Source: Bacteroidales bacterium H3 | GTDB taxonomy: Bacteria > Bacteroidota > Bacteroidia > Bacteroidales > Muribaculaceae | Reading direction: 5' to 3' | DNA length: 64,000 bases | NCBI GenBank assembly: GCA_001701135.1 | Contig: DAAN01000013.1 | Coordinates: forward strand, 84,234-148,233 | Shown: positions 10,318 through 19,200 of the stretch, piece by piece | Position numbering within the stretch: the first letter of the stretch is position 1 | Layout: each line of letters starts with the position of its first letter | The notes under the pieces: model-generated | Databases searched by the model: none | What the model saw: the letters and a program-made list of their open reading frames with translations, nothing else | What the model was told of the DNA's origin: nothing | Program-made: the position numbers and the translations under genes

Positions 10318-10887
10318 CTACTTCGCGAGAAATTCGGCCATCGTGCTCTCTACGGCCGCTATGGCCTCGGGGAGGGTGTCGTTGGTGATGACCTTGTCGT
10401 AGTGCGGACGGAACGACAGCTCATATTCGGCGCGACCTACTCGCTGGCGGATGGAATCCTCCGAGTCGCTGCCGCGCAGACGCAGGCGTTTCTCCAGTTC
10501 GGCCACACTCGGCGGCTCGATGAATATTGAAAGGGCGCGGTCGCCAAACTGTTTCTTCACATTCAGGCCGCCGCAAACGTCAATGTCGAGCAGCACATTG
10601 TGCCCCTGGGCTATGCGGTTCTCGATTTCGGAGCGGAGCGTGCCGTAGTAGCGGCCGGGATATACCTGCTCATACTCCACGAAAGCGCCTTCGGCGATGA
10701 GGTCGTGAAACTGCTGGTCGGTGAGGAAGTGGTAGTTGACTCCGTCCACCTCCCCCTCGCGGGGCTTGCGGTTGGTGGCTGAGACGGAGAACTCCAGATC
10801 GAGGCCGGCGCGGTCCATAATGTCGCCGATGATAGTGGATTTGCCGCATCCCGAGGGGGCGGAAATTATGATAAGTTTACCTTCCAT
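10318..10887 (-). CDS. gmk: guanylate kinase
   Basis: Gmk, 189 residues, phosphorylates GMP to GDP. The P-loop SAPSGCGKST is at residues 9-18. The GMP-binding segment follows (SATNRKPREGEVDGVNYHFL), and the lid part contains RLRLRGSDSEDSIRQR. The length and start (MEGKLIIISAPSG) are standard. The upstream neighbour often seen in other bacteria (yicC) is absent here. A -7 promoter element lies about 82 bp upstream, so transcription probably starts here for gmk-nadD and the genes after them. Confidence 0.97.
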   Translation of the reverse strand: MEGKLIIISAPSGCGKSTIIGDIMDRAGLDLEFSVSATNRKPREGEVDGVNYHFLTDQQFHDLIAEGAFVEYEQVYPGRYYGTLRSEIENRIAQGHNVLLDIDVCGGLNVKKQFGDRALSIFIEPPSVAELEKRLRLRGSDSEDSIRQRVGRAEYELSFRPHYDKVITNDTLPEAIAAVESTMAEFLAK

Positions 10888-10968
10888 GGCTTTATTGCGT
10901 AATTTGGGATTTAGCTTTGGTTTCAGCTTTGGATTTCTTTCGTAACTTGGGTTTCAGGTCTGTTTCCG

Positions 10969-10976
10969 CAAATTTA
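10969..10976 (-). promoter_or_regulatory. -7 promoter element for gmk
   Basis: TAAATTTG on the minus strand fits TAnnTTTG, 82 bp before the gmk start. The A/T-rich stretch between it and the gene has repeated TTTGG(G/A)TTT-like words but no clear riboswitch. Confidence 0.45.
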
Positions 10977-11032
10977 CGCATTCCCCGCCAAACTTCAAAA
11001 TTTTCTCCGGCTCCATCGCCCCTGCAATGCCT

Positions 11033-12244
11033 TCAAAATGACTCACACATCAGACATTGACGAAGAGACAGATGTGTTATTCCGTCGTAATCCTTGGGTT
11101 TAATTATAGGATCCATTGAAACGACATATTTCGGATAGTTGTCAGGAATTTTCAGAAGGTTGCCGAATTCCCGTAATATGGTGTTGTTATCTGTCAAAAG
11201 GTAAGCCACTTGCATATAAATGGTTTTTCCGCCTTTCTCTGCTACAAAATCAATTTCTCCAGAAGGTAAAGTGCCAATTCTTACATTGTAGCCAAGATTC
11301 TTTAAGTGGAGATATACCGCATTTTCCATCACTTTCTCAATATCACCGGAACGATTGCTGCCGACAAGCAGATTGCGTAGACCGAGATCTTCAAAGTAAT
11401 ATTTGTCATTACTCTCCAGCAACCGTTTTCCGTGAATGTCATAACGTGATACCTTATTGACGATATATGCATTTGTGGCGGCTTTGAGGTAGTTTATCGC
11501 AGACATCGGGGTAAGATCCACGCGATGCGCTTTCAGGTATTTTGACAAGGAAGTCGCCGATACAAGTTGTCCGGTATTGTCGCTTATAAATGTCATGAGG
11601 TTTTCAAAAAGAGTGACATTCCTGAGACCTTCGCGCTGTATCACATCTTTCAGTACAATGGTATTGTAAATGTTCTGGATATATTCCCAGACTATATCTT
11701 CGTTTTCAAGCCCCAGACGATAGAGGTGCGGCAGACCGCCATATGACAGATAGCTGTCAAGGCTCTCTGCCGTATCTTCCAGATTGTGGAAATGGAGAAA
11801 TTCCCTGTATGACAAGCTTTGAATATGTATGTCGATATATCGTCCGCTCAGATATGTGGACAATTCAGAAGAAAGCATTTTAGCATTGCTGCCGGTGACA
11901 ATTATCTGACATTCATCATCCGAGTTAAGACTGCGCAAAGTATTCTCGAACCCGTCAATCTCCTGCACTTCATCTATTAGAAGATAGTTGTCGGCATTCT
12001 CGCTAAACTTGTCAACGAGATACTCCGATAAGTCGGTGTCATTTCTGATGTCTGCAAATTTTTTCTTTTCCTTATTGATGTATACGATATTTGCATCGGG
12101 GAACATCTCTCTGATTGTAACGGCGAGTTGCCGCAAAACATAGCTTTTGCCAACACGCCGTTGTCCGGTGAGTGCGATCATCACGCCTTTTCCCAAATAA
12201 CGTATGATATGTTCTATATATGTTTGCCGTGCGATTAGTTTCAT
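11033..12244 (-). CDS. AAA+ ATPase with C-terminal DUF4143 nuclease-like domain
   Basis: A 403-residue ATPase of the AAA_14/DUF4143 family. Walker A is GQRRVGKS (27-34), Walker B is YLLIDEVQEI near residue 95, and sensor 1 is IIVTGSNAKML. The middle holds a winged-helix-like segment, and the C-terminal DUF4143 part (NAVYLHLKNLGYNVRIGTLPSGEIDFV) looks like a degenerate PD-(D/E)XK fold with E-I-D-F-V. The codon use and surroundings are clearly more AT-rich than the adjacent housekeeping genes, which suggests recent transfer. The family is widespread in Bacteroidetes, often in strain-variable spots, and its role is unknown. It has no obvious partner gene. Confidence 0.88.
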   Translation of the reverse strand: MKLIARQTYIEHIIRYLGKGVMIALTGQRRVGKSYVLRQLAVTIREMFPDANIVYINKEKKKFADIRNDTDLSEYLVDKFSENADNYLLIDEVQEIDGFENTLRSLNSDDECQIIVTGSNAKMLSSELSTYLSGRYIDIHIQSLSYREFLHFHNLEDTAESLDSYLSYGGLPHLYRLGLENEDIVWEYIQNIYNTIVLKDVIQREGLRNVTLFENLMTFISDNTGQLVSATSLSKYLKAHRVDLTPMSAINYLKAATNAYIVNKVSRYDIHGKRLLESNDKYYFEDLGLRNLLVGSNRSGDIEKVMENAVYLHLKNLGYNVRIGTLPSGEIDFVAEKGGKTIYMQVAYLLTDNNTILREFGNLLKIPDNYPKYVVSMDPIIKPKDYDGITHLSLRQCLMCESF

Positions 12245-12248
12245 GATG

Positions 12249-12256
12249 CAAAGATA
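12249..12256 (-). promoter_or_regulatory. -7 promoter element directly abutting the DUF4143 ATPase start
   Basis: TATCTTTG on the minus strand fits TAnnTTTG and ends only 4 bp before the start codon at 12244. The transcript would therefore start at or near the ATG and be leaderless, unless translation begins further downstream. Confidence 0.5.
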
Positions 12257-12382
12257 AGAATTTTATCAATTATACGCAATAAAAATACAAAAATCGGTAA
12301 TTTGTAAATTGTGATTTATAAAATCCGGACAAATGTTGATATATCTCGTTTGGGTATAATTATATAAAACTGTAAAATCACA

Positions 12383-12412
12383 ACAGCAGCAGACGGGGAG
12401 GTCTGCTGCTGT
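12383..12412 (-). terminator. rho-independent terminator after asnS
   Basis: A perfect 12-bp stem (ACAGCAGCAGAC/GTCTGCTGCTGT) with a 6-nt loop. It is followed on the minus strand by a T-rich stretch (TGTGATTTTACAGTTTTATA). It lies about 75 bp after the asnS stop. Confidence 0.8.
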
Positions 12413-12484
12413 TTGCGGGTATTGTATCGGCGGAGAAGAGCCGTGCGAATGCCGACAGCCAACGGGGATGCCGGCCGGGGAGGA

Positions 12485-13879
12485 TCAGAATTCGGCTGAC
12501 TTGGGGGTGCGGGGGAAGGGGATCACGTCGCGGATGTTGGTCATGCCGGTGACGAAGAGCACCAGACGCTCGAAGCCCAGGCCGAAGCCCGAGTGGGGCA
12601 CTGTGCCGAAGCGGCGGGTGTCGAGATACCACCACATATCCTTCATGGGGATGCCCATCTCCTCGATGCGGCTCAGAAGCTTGTCGTAGTTCTCCTCGCG
12701 TTCCGATCCGCCGATGATTTCGCCGATGGCGGGGAAGAGCACATCCATGGCGCGCACGGTCTTGCCGTCGTCGTTGAGTTTCATGTAGAAAGCCTTGATC
12801 TCCTTGGGGTAGCCGGTGAGAATCACGGGGCGCTTGAAATAGTGCTCTACCAGATAACGCTCGTGCTCGCTCTGGAGGTCGATGCCCCACTTCACGGGGA
12901 ACTCGAATTTGTGGCCGCTCTCCTCGAGGAGTTTCACGCCCTCGGTGTAGGTGAGGCGCACAAAATCCTGACTGATAACCGATTCCAGGCGACCTATCAG
13001 CTCCTTGTCGTAGTGCTCGGCGAGGAATTCGATGTCGTCGCGGCAGTTGTCGAGAGCGTAGCGGATGCAATATTTCAGGAAATCCTCGGCCAGGTCCATG
13101 TTGCCGTCGATGTCGAGGAAGGCGATCTCAGGCTCGATCATCCAGAACTCGGCCAGATGGCGGGGAGTGTTGGAGTTCTCGGCGCGGAATGTGGGGCCGA
13201 AAGTGTAGATGGCGCCTAAGGCCGTGGCACCTAACTCACCCTCGAGCTGACCGCTGACGGTGAGGGCCGTGGGCTTGCCGAAGAAGTCGTCGGAATAGTC
13301 CACCTTGCCATCCTCCCCTTTGGGGATGTTGTTGAGGTCGAGGGTTGTCACCTGGAACATGGCGCCGGCGCCTTCGCAGTCGCTGGCGGTGATCAGCGGG
13401 GTGTTGAGGTAGTAGAACCCGCGCTCCTGGAAGTAGCGGTGGATGGCGAACGCAAGAGTGGAGCGCACGCGCAGCACTGCCGAGAAGGTGTTGGTGCGGG
13501 GACGCAGATGGGCGATTTCACGCAGGAATTCCAGCGTGTGCCCCTTTTTCTGCAGGGGGTATTTTTCGGGGTCAGCGGTGCCGTAGACCTCGATCGACCG
13601 GGCCTGCACCTCCACGGTCTGCCCTTTGCCCATCGATTCCACGAGGATGCCTTCGACGCAGATCGCCGAGCCGGTGGTGATGGGTTTGAGCTTTTCGTCG
13701 GGGAAAAGGTTGGTGTCGAGCACCACCTGCAGGTTTTTGATTGTGGAGCCGTCGTTGAGAGCCACGAACTGCACGAATTTGTTGCCGCGGCGCGAGCGCA
13801 CCCAGCCTTTCACACAGATGTCCTGACCGATCAATGCGGCCGACTCCTTGTATATTTCGCTTATCTTAGTACGTTTCAT
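12485..13879 (-). CDS. asnS: asparaginyl-tRNA synthetase
   Basis: AsnRS, 464 residues, class IIb aminoacyl-tRNA synthetase charging tRNA-Asn. The N-terminal OB-fold anticodon domain ([20 protein letters not shown]) covers residues ~20-105. The catalytic core has motif 2 ([20 protein letters not shown]) and motif 3 ([15 protein letters not shown]) near the C-terminus. The AsnRS-like [12 protein letters not shown] insertion replaces AspRS features. The start [20 protein letters not shown] fits. It lies 40 bp downstream of the pseudouridine synthase gene and ends before a strong terminator, so it is the last gene of that unit. Confidence 0.97.
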   Translation of the reverse strand: MKRTKISEIYKESAALIGQDICVKGWVRSRRGNKFVQFVALNDGSTIKNLQVVLDTNLFPDEKLKPITTGSAICVEGILVESMGKGQTVEVQARSIEVYGTADPEKYPLQKKGHTLEFLREIAHLRPRTNTFSAVLRVRSTLAFAIHRYFQERGFYYLNTPLITASDCEGAGAMFQVTTLDLNNIPKGEDGKVDYSDDFFGKPTALTVSGQLEGELGATALGAIYTFGPTFRAENSNTPRHLAEFWMIEPEIAFLDIDGNMDLAEDFLKYCIRYALDNCRDDIEFLAEHYDKELIGRLESVISQDFVRLTYTEGVKLLEESGHKFEFPVKWGIDLQSEHERYLVEHYFKRPVILTGYPKEIKAFYMKLNDDGKTVRAMDVLFPAIGEIIGGSEREENYDKLLSRIEEMGIPMKDMWWYLDTRRFGTVPHSGFGLGFERLVLFVTGMTNIRDVIPFPRTPKSAEF

Positions 13880-13919
13880 TGTCTGAACGGTTTAAGCTTG
13901 TTTAGAATCAATCAAGCTC

Positions 13920-15266
13920 TTATTCAAATGAACCCATTTTGAGGAAGTTGACCTCCTCCTGGGTGAGATAGCGCCAGCGGCCGCGGGGCAGATTCTTCTT
14001 GGTGAGGCCTGCGAAGTAGACGCGGTCGAGCTTGGTGACATGATAGCCGAGCGATTCGAAAATGCGGCGCACGATGCGGTTGCGGCCCGAGTGGATCTCG
14101 ATGCCGGCCTGGTTGCGGTCGGTGTCGGTGACATAGGAGATGGCGTCGGCGTGGATTTCGCCATCCTCCAGCTCGATGCCGTCGGCGATGCGCTGCATGT
14201 CCTCCTCGGCGATGTCTTTGTCGGTCCACACATGGTAGATCTTTTTCTTGACATACTTGGGATGTGTGAGCTTCGAGGCCAGGTCGCCGTCGTTGGTGAG
14301 CAGGAGCACGCCGGTGGTGTTGCGGTCGAGACGTCCCACGGGATAGATGCGCTCCTCGCATGCGCCCTTGACGAGGTCGAGCACGGTGGTGCGGCCGTTG
14401 GGGTCATCCGAGGTGGTGACGCAATCCTTGGGTTTGTTGAGCAGGATGTAGCACTTGCTTTCGAGCACCACAGGCTTGTCGTTGTATTCCACGATGTCGG
14501 CGTGGCCGATCTTGGTGCCGAGTTCGGTGACAACGTTGCCGTTGACTTTCACCAGACCCTGCTGGATGAACTCGTCGGCCTCGCGGCGCGAGCATAGACC
14601 GGCGTTGGCCAGGAACTTGTTCAGACGGATCTGCTCGTTCACATCGGGTACGGGCAGCTCATATTCTATACGCTTGGGACGGGGCACGAAGCTCTTGCCC
14701 TGCGGACGCATCATGCCCTTGTTGTAGCCACCCTGACGGTTGTTGTTGTAGCCACCCTGGCGGTTGTTGTTGTAGCCGCCCTGGCGGTTGTTGTTGTAAC
14801 CGCCCTGACGGTTGTTGTTGTAACCGCCCTGACGCTGCTGGTAGCCACCCTGGTGGTTCTCGCTGTTGTAACCGCTCTGGCGGTTCTCGCTGTTGTAGCC
14901 GCCCTGATGCTGCTGATAGCCTCCGGGACGGTTGTTGTTGTAGCCACCCTGACGCTGCTGGTAGCCTCCGGGGCGGTTGTTGTTGTAGGGGCGCTGCTGG
15001 TAACCACCCTGGCGCTGCTGGTAGCCGCCCTGGCCATAATTGCTCTGGCGGGGCTGGTAGGGACGCTGGGGATAACCTTCGCGTGCGGGGAAATTGGGAC
15101 GACGCTCCTGTGAGTCGGCGTCGGCAGCGGATGCGCCGTCGGCGGCGGGAGCGCTGTAGGGTCTCTTCTCGTAATGGTTGTCGTTAGATCCGAAGGCGTT
15201 GTCGGCAGCGCCGGGGATCTGCCCGATGCGCGGGCGTCGGGGTTTCTTAGATTCGTTGGCTTCCAT
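13920..15266 (-). CDS. RluB/RsuA-family pseudouridine synthase with long repeat-rich N-terminal extension
   Basis: A 448-residue pseudouridine synthase that probably modifies 23S rRNA (RluB/RsuA family). An S4 RNA-binding domain lies at about 212-255 (RLNKFLANAGLCSRREADEF), followed by the catalytic domain with GRLDRNTTG at 311-319, where Asp314 is the expected catalytic residue. The first ~200 residues are extra: a low-complexity region rich in G, Y, N, Q and R, including four exact GGYNNNRQ copies at 147-178 (DNA 14733-14828) and variants GGYQQRQ, GGYNNNRP and GYNSENRQ. This makes it roughly 200 residues longer than the bare enzyme. Similar disordered extensions are known on Bacteroidetes RNA proteins. 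Its exact target base is not determinable here. Confidence 0.93.
   Translation of the reverse strand: MEANESKKPRRPRIGQIPGAADNAFGSNDNHYEKRPYSAPAADGASAADADSQERRPNFPAREGYPQRPYQPRQSNYGQGGYQQRQGGYQQRPYNNNRPGGYQQRQGGYNNNRPGGYQQHQGGYNSENRQSGYNSENHQGGYQQRQGGYNNNRQGGYNNNRQGGYNNNRQGGYNNNRQGGYNKGMMRPQGKSFVPRPKRIEYELPVPDVNEQIRLNKFLANAGLCSRREADEFIQQGLVKVNGNVVTELGTKIGHADIVEYNDKPVVLESKCYILLNKPKDCVTTSDDPNGRTTVLDLVKGACEERIYPVGRLDRNTTGVLLLTNDGDLASKLTHPKYVKKKIYHVWTDKDIAEEDMQRIADGIELEDGEIHADAISYVTDTDRNQAGIEIHSGRNRIVRRIFESLGYHVTKLDRVYFAGLTKKNLPRGRWRYLTQEEVNFLKMGSFE
14733..14828 (-). repeat. 24-bp minisatellite inside the pseudouridine synthase gene
   Basis: Four tandem in-frame 24-bp units encode GGYNNNRQ. Less regular related units extend the repeat region to about 15060. 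Copy number in such arrays can vary by slippage, which would change the length of the disordered tail without shifting the frame. Confidence 0.85.
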
Positions 15267-15434
15267 AAAGGTATGGTAAAGAAAATGTTACGGTTTTTGC
15301 CTTAAGTTGAGCAGGAAACAGAAAATATGTAGTTAGACTTAAATGTCGAATAGTCAGACTTTAATGTCAAAGTGTGGTATACAAAATCACATGCAAGGTG
15401 CGGGTTAGAGCAGCCAGTCTTCACAATGAATTGC

Positions 15435-15442
15435 CAAAGTTA
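15435..15442 (-). promoter_or_regulatory. -7 promoter element for the pseudouridine synthase-asnS unit
   Basis: TAACTTTG on the minus strand, about 170 bp before the start at 15266. It implies a long leader in which I see no known regulatory fold. Confidence 0.45.
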
Positions 15443-15533
15443 AGCATTTTTCCTTTAACCCGCAAATTTTTTTCGCAACCAATCACGGTGTCTACGTTTT
15501 CAATATTTTAGTGTGTTAGAAAATGAAAACAGG

Positions 15534-15562
15534 GGCTGTCTAACAACCAAAGTTAGGCAGCC
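15534..15562 (-). terminator. hairpin downstream of serS, possible terminator
   Basis: GGCTGTCTAAC and GTTAGGCAGCC form an 11-bp stem with one G-T wobble and a 7-nt loop. Read on the minus strand it is followed by CCTGTTTTCATTTTC, so it may terminate serS transcription. It could also be a remnant of an insertion-sequence end. Confidence 0.45.
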
Positions 15563-15675
15563 TCGTTAAAATCATTAATTTGTAGTGGAATCCACCGAAA
15601 TGCAAATTTTTGCCTTTTCCCTTGAAATTGGTGATTGAAAAGGTCTATATGCAGGCAGTTGGAAAGTTTTGGTAT

Positions 15676-15785
15676 AGGCGGCTGGAAAGCCGCCTCCCCA
15701 CACTCCGCCTTTCCATGGTCTGCAGGTGGTTTCCTGTATAAAATTGCGGGCAGGCCAGTGTGGAGCGGCGGCTTTCTTGCCGCCG
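15676..15785. repeat. REP-like hairpin pair downstream of serS
   Basis: AGGCGGCTGGAAAGCCGCCT (15676-15695, followed by CCCCACACT) and the opposite-orientation CGGCGGCTTTCTTGCCGCCG type (15765-15785, preceded by GTGTGGAG). The foot sequence lies inward on both, so the pair faces head to head. Confidence 0.85.
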
Positions 15786-15813
15786 TAATAAACTTTCCGC
15801 GGGGCGGCGGGCG

Positions 15814-17085
15814 TCAGTCGATGATGTCGAAGCCGGTGTAGCGGCGCAGGCATTCGGGGACGATGATGCCCTCGGGGGTCTGGTTGTTCTCGAGCAGGGC
15901 GGCTACGATGCGGGGGAGTGCGAGGGCCGAGCCGTTGAGGGTGTGGCACAGACGGGTCTTCTTGTCGGCGCCGCGGTAGCGGCATTTCAGGCGGTTGGCC
16001 TGGTAGGTCTCGAAGTTGGAGACCGACGACACTTCGAGCCAGCGCTTCTGTGCTGCCGACCAGACTTCAAAGTCGAATGTGATGGCCGAGGTGAAGCTCA
16101 TGTCGCCTCCGCACAGGCGCAGGATGTGCCAGGGGAGGCCGAGTTTCTCGAGCAGTCCCTGCACATGGTCCTTCATCTTTTCGAGGGCGGCATAGGAGTC
16201 TTCGGGGCGCTCGATGCGCACGATCTCCACTTTGTCGAACTGGTGGAGGCGGTTGAGGCCGCGCACATCCTTGCCGTAGCTGCCGGCTTCGCGGCGGAAG
16301 CAGGCCGAGTAGGCGCAGTTCATCTTGGGAAGCTCGCTTTCGTTGAGGATTACGTCGCGGTAGATATTGGTGACGGGCACCTCGGCGGTGGGGATGAGGT
16401 AGAGGTTGTCGAGTTCGCAGTGATACATCTGTGCTTCCTTGTCGGGGAGCTGGCCGGTGCCGTAGGCCGAAGCTTCGTTGACCACGTAGGGCGGCTCCAC
16501 TTCGGTGTAGCCGGCGGCGTTGGCCTCGTCGAGGAAGAACTGGATGAGGGCGCGCTGCAGCCGGGCGCCCTTGCCGGTGTAGACGGGGAAGCCGGCGCCG
16601 GTGATTTTCACGCCGAGGTCGAAGTCGATGAGGTTGTATTTGCGGGCGAGATCCCAGTGGGGGAGGGCATCTTCGGGGAGGTCGGGCATGGGGCCGCCGG
16701 TTTTCTCCACTACGTTGTCGGCTGCCGAGGTGCCGGCGGGCACCATGTCGCAGGGGATGTTGGGGATGGTGCAGAGCAGTTCGCGCAGCTGTGACTCGGT
16801 TTCGGCGAGCTGTGAGGCTATCTCTTTCTGAGCCTCCTTGAGGGCGCCGACGCGGGCGCGGGCCTCTTCGGCCTCGGCTTTGTTACCTTCTTTCATGAGG
16901 CGTCCCACCGAAGCGGCGATGCGGTTAAGCTCGGCGGCCTTGTTGTCGTTGTCGAGCTGGAGTTCGCGGCGGCGGTTGTCGAGAGCGAGCACGCGGTCGA
17001 TGGGTTCCTTCCCGTCGAAACCTTTTATGGCCAGACGCTCCACCACGCGGGCGGGGTCGGCTTTGATCTGTTGAAGTGTGAGCAT
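15814..17085 (-). CDS. serS: seryl-tRNA synthetase
   Basis: SerRS, 423 residues, class II synthetase. The N-terminal ~100 residues form the long antiparallel coiled-coil arm that contacts the tRNA (LALDNRRRELQLDNDNKAAEL ... AQKEIASQLAETESQLREL). The catalytic core has motif 2 (ACFRREAGSYGKDVRGLNRL) and motif 3 (LNGSALALPRIVAALLENNQ). The length is normal and the start MLTLQQIKADPARVVERLAI is typical. It lies 49 bp downstream of the YqeY-like gene. REP-like hairpins follow its stop codon within 30 bp. Confidence 0.97.
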   Translation of the reverse strand: MLTLQQIKADPARVVERLAIKGFDGKEPIDRVLALDNRRRELQLDNDNKAAELNRIAASVGRLMKEGNKAEAEEARARVGALKEAQKEIASQLAETESQLRELLCTIPNIPCDMVPAGTSAADNVVEKTGGPMPDLPEDALPHWDLARKYNLIDFDLGVKITGAGFPVYTGKGARLQRALIQFFLDEANAAGYTEVEPPYVVNEASAYGTGQLPDKEAQMYHCELDNLYLIPTAEVPVTNIYRDVILNESELPKMNCAYSACFRREAGSYGKDVRGLNRLHQFDKVEIVRIERPEDSYAALEKMKDHVQGLLEKLGLPWHILRLCGGDMSFTSAITFDFEVWSAAQKRWLEVSSVSNFETYQANRLKCRYRGADKKTRLCHTLNGSALALPRIVAALLENNQTPEGIIVPECLRRYTGFDIID

Positions 17086-17134
17086 GTATGCTGTGGTTTT
17101 ATTGTTGTCACATGTCGTCGGGAATCCCGCGGAT

Positions 17135-17590
17135 TCAATTGGCGGCGAGGAGTTCGCGTACGCGGGCGGAGATCACACGGCCGTCGGCACGTCCGGCAAG
17201 CTCTTTCGAGGCCACGCCCATCACCTTGCCCATCTCTTTGGGCGAAGTGGCGCCCACGCGGGCGATGATGTCGCGCAGCACGTCGGTAAGCTCCTGATCT
17301 GTGAGAGCCTTGGGCATATATCGTGCGATGACCTCGGCCTGGGCGTTCTCCTCGGCTGCGAGTTCGGGACGGTTCTGCTGAGTGTAGATGTCGGCGCTTT
17401 CCTTGCGCTGCTTGATCATTTTGGCGAGGATGGCCATGGCCTTGTCGTCGGGGAGAGTGCCGTCGGAGCCTTTGGCTGTCTTGGCTTCGAGGAATTCCTT
17501 TTTGATGCCGCGGAGAGCCTCCAGGGCAACGGTGTCGCGGGCGAGCATCGCCTTCTTTATATCTTCGGAAACCTGGTCGAAAAGATTCAT
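17135..17590 (-). CDS. GatB/YqeY domain protein
   Basis: A protein of about 151 residues of the YqeY family, related to the tail domain of GatB, the tRNA-dependent amidotransferase subunit. I chose the ATG start giving MNLFDQVSEDIKKAMLARD rather than an upstream TTG, because family members begin at this point. Typical segments are LEALRGIKKEFLEA, MIKQRKESADIY and ARYMPKALTDQEL, ending with a helical VGATSPKEMGKVMG part. The molecular role of stand-alone YqeY is not settled; tRNA binding is usually assumed. It lies directly upstream of serS, which fits a translation link. Confidence 0.88.
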   Translation of the reverse strand: MNLFDQVSEDIKKAMLARDTVALEALRGIKKEFLEAKTAKGSDGTLPDDKAMAILAKMIKQRKESADIYTQQNRPELAAEENAQAEVIARYMPKALTDQELTDVLRDIIARVGATSPKEMGKVMGVASKELAGRADGRVISARVRELLAAN

Positions 17591-17645
17591 GATAATTGTG
17601 AGGTTTGAAATAACCCACAAAATTACACAACCTCATTGAAAAACG

Positions 17646-17653
17646 CAAATTTA
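17646..17653 (-). promoter_or_regulatory. -7 promoter element for yqeY-serS
   Basis: TAAATTTG on the minus strand, about 55 bp before the YqeY start. A second possible element, TAATTTTG, lies nearer the gene around 17620. Confidence 0.4.
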
Positions 17654-17733
17654 CGCTGCGTTTCGTGGCGCAAAAATTATCTGAGGGGCATCGCAGCGTG
17701 GAGGTAGCATGGTACCGGCGGAGCCGCGGGCGA

Positions 17734-19161
17734 TTATTGCTGCTCCTCCACGGGGCTGAGCGAGAGGTCGGAGGCGGCGAACGAGAGCATCAGGGTGCGG
17801 GCTGCGGCGTGTTCGTTGGGGATCTCGCCGTCGAGGATGGCGTTTTTGATGCGTTCCTTGATGATGCCGACTTCGCGACATTCGCCGAGGCCGAAGGTGT
17901 GCATGATCTCGATGCCGTCGACGGGTGGCTGGAAGTTGCGGATGCGGTCGCGCTCCTCGAGTTCCACCATTTTCTGCTTCACCAGCTGATAGTTCTCGCG
18001 GAACCGGGCCACCTTGTCGGCATGTTTCGAGGTGATGTCGGCGGCGCAGAGCACCATGAGGTCGTCGACATCGTCGCCGGCGTCGAAAAGCAGACGGCGC
18101 ACCGCCGAGTCGGTGACGGTGTCCTCCACAAGGGCGATGGGGCGCATGTGCAGATCCACGAGTTTCTGCACATATTTCATCTTGGCGTTCATGGGGAACT
18201 TCATCTGGCGGAAGATGCGGGGCACCATCTTGGCGCCCACGGCGTTGTGGCCGTGGAAGGTCCATCCGAGCTTCGGGTCGAAACGGCGGGTGACAGGTTT
18301 GCCGATGTCGTGGAGGAGCGCCGCCCAGCGCAGCCACACGTTGGATGATTTTTCGGCCACGTTGTCGAGCACCTGAAGGGTGTGGAAAAAGTTGTCTTTG
18401 TGGCCGATGCCGTCGACCACCTCCACCCCTTTCATGGCCAGCAGCTCGGGGAAGATGAAGCGGAGCAGGCCGGCGCGGTAGAGGAGCATCCACCCCGTGG
18501 AGGGGCGGGGCGCCTTCATTATTTTCATCAGCTCGTCCATGACGCGTTCGCGCGAGATGATTTTGATGCGCTCGGCGTTGCGGCGGATGGCCTCGAAGGT
18601 TTCGGGCACGATGTCGAACGAGAGCTGGGTGGCGAAACGGATGGCGCGCATCATGCGCAGGGGGTCGTCGGAGAATGTGATGTCGGGGTTGAGAGGGGTG
18701 CGGATCAGTTTTGCCTGAAGGTCGGAGAGGCCGTTGTAGCGGTCGATGAGTTGGCCGAACGAGGCGGCGTTGACCGAGGCGGCCATGGCGTTGATGGTGA
18801 AGTCGCGGCGGGCGAGGTCATCGTCGAGGGTGCCGTCCTCCACTATGGGCTTGCGCGAGTTGCGGTTGTACGACTCCTTGCGGGCACCGACGAATTCGAG
18901 TTCTTCGTTTCGCGATTTCACCTGGGCGGTGCCGAAGTTGCGGAACACGCTGAGCCGGGCGCCGCGGATGAGCCGCGACACGGCGCGTGCCACTTCGATG
19001 CCGCTCCCCACGGTCACGAAGTCGATGTCCTTGGAGGGACGGCCCAGAAGCAGGTCGCGGACATAGCCCCCGACCACATAGCATTCGCGGCCGAGCGAGT
19101 CGGCGGCCGAGCCTACCAGGCGGAATATTCTGTTGTCTAAGTTTAAGATCCGGGAATCCAA
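17734..19161 (-). CDS. cca: CCA tRNA nucleotidyltransferase / poly(A) polymerase family with HD domain
   Basis: A 475-residue class II CCA-adding enzyme that would finish or repair the 3' CCA end of tRNAs. The head domain has VVGGYVRDLLLGRPSKDIDF near residues 29-50 (the G-G-x-V-R-D and D-x-D catalytic motif). The flexible-loop part is DFTINAMA, and the RNA-binding neck is near DDPLRMMRAIRFATQL. A C-terminal HD domain follows (WAALLHDIGKPVTRRFDP), which gives bacterial members phosphohydrolase activity. The start MDSRILNLDNRIFRLVGSAA is plausible. A poly(A) polymerase activity cannot be excluded from sequence alone. Confidence 0.92.
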   Translation of the reverse strand: MDSRILNLDNRIFRLVGSAADSLGRECYVVGGYVRDLLLGRPSKDIDFVTVGSGIEVARAVSRLIRGARLSVFRNFGTAQVKSRNEELEFVGARKESYNRNSRKPIVEDGTLDDDLARRDFTINAMAASVNAASFGQLIDRYNGLSDLQAKLIRTPLNPDITFSDDPLRMMRAIRFATQLSFDIVPETFEAIRRNAERIKIISRERVMDELMKIMKAPRPSTGWMLLYRAGLLRFIFPELLAMKGVEVVDGIGHKDNFFHTLQVLDNVAEKSSNVWLRWAALLHDIGKPVTRRFDPKLGWTFHGHNAVGAKMVPRIFRQMKFPMNAKMKYVQKLVDLHMRPIALVEDTVTDSAVRRLLFDAGDDVDDLMVLCAADITSKHADKVARFRENYQLVKQKMVELEERDRIRNFQPPVDGIEIMHTFGLGECREVGIIKERIKNAILDGEIPNEHAAARTLMLSFAASDLSLSPVEEQQ

Positions 19162-19200
19162 GTGCGGTATGTGTGAGTGAATGGTTGGGAGTGTGGCGTG

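Larger units (their letters stand above)
15267..15813. other. 547-bp intergenic region
   Basis: The region between serS and the pseudouridine synthase gene contains a minus-strand promoter at 15435-15442, a hairpin at 15534-15562 and two REP-like hairpins at 15676-15785. I see no convincing coding sequence or tRNA. The stretch 15290-15430 holds nothing I recognise. Confidence 0.6.

Noticed and set aside
15267..15660. Possible tRNA or ncRNA in the serS upstream gap
   Set aside because: No cloverleaf or TTCRANY-type T-loop was found; only a promoter and a hairpin can be supported.
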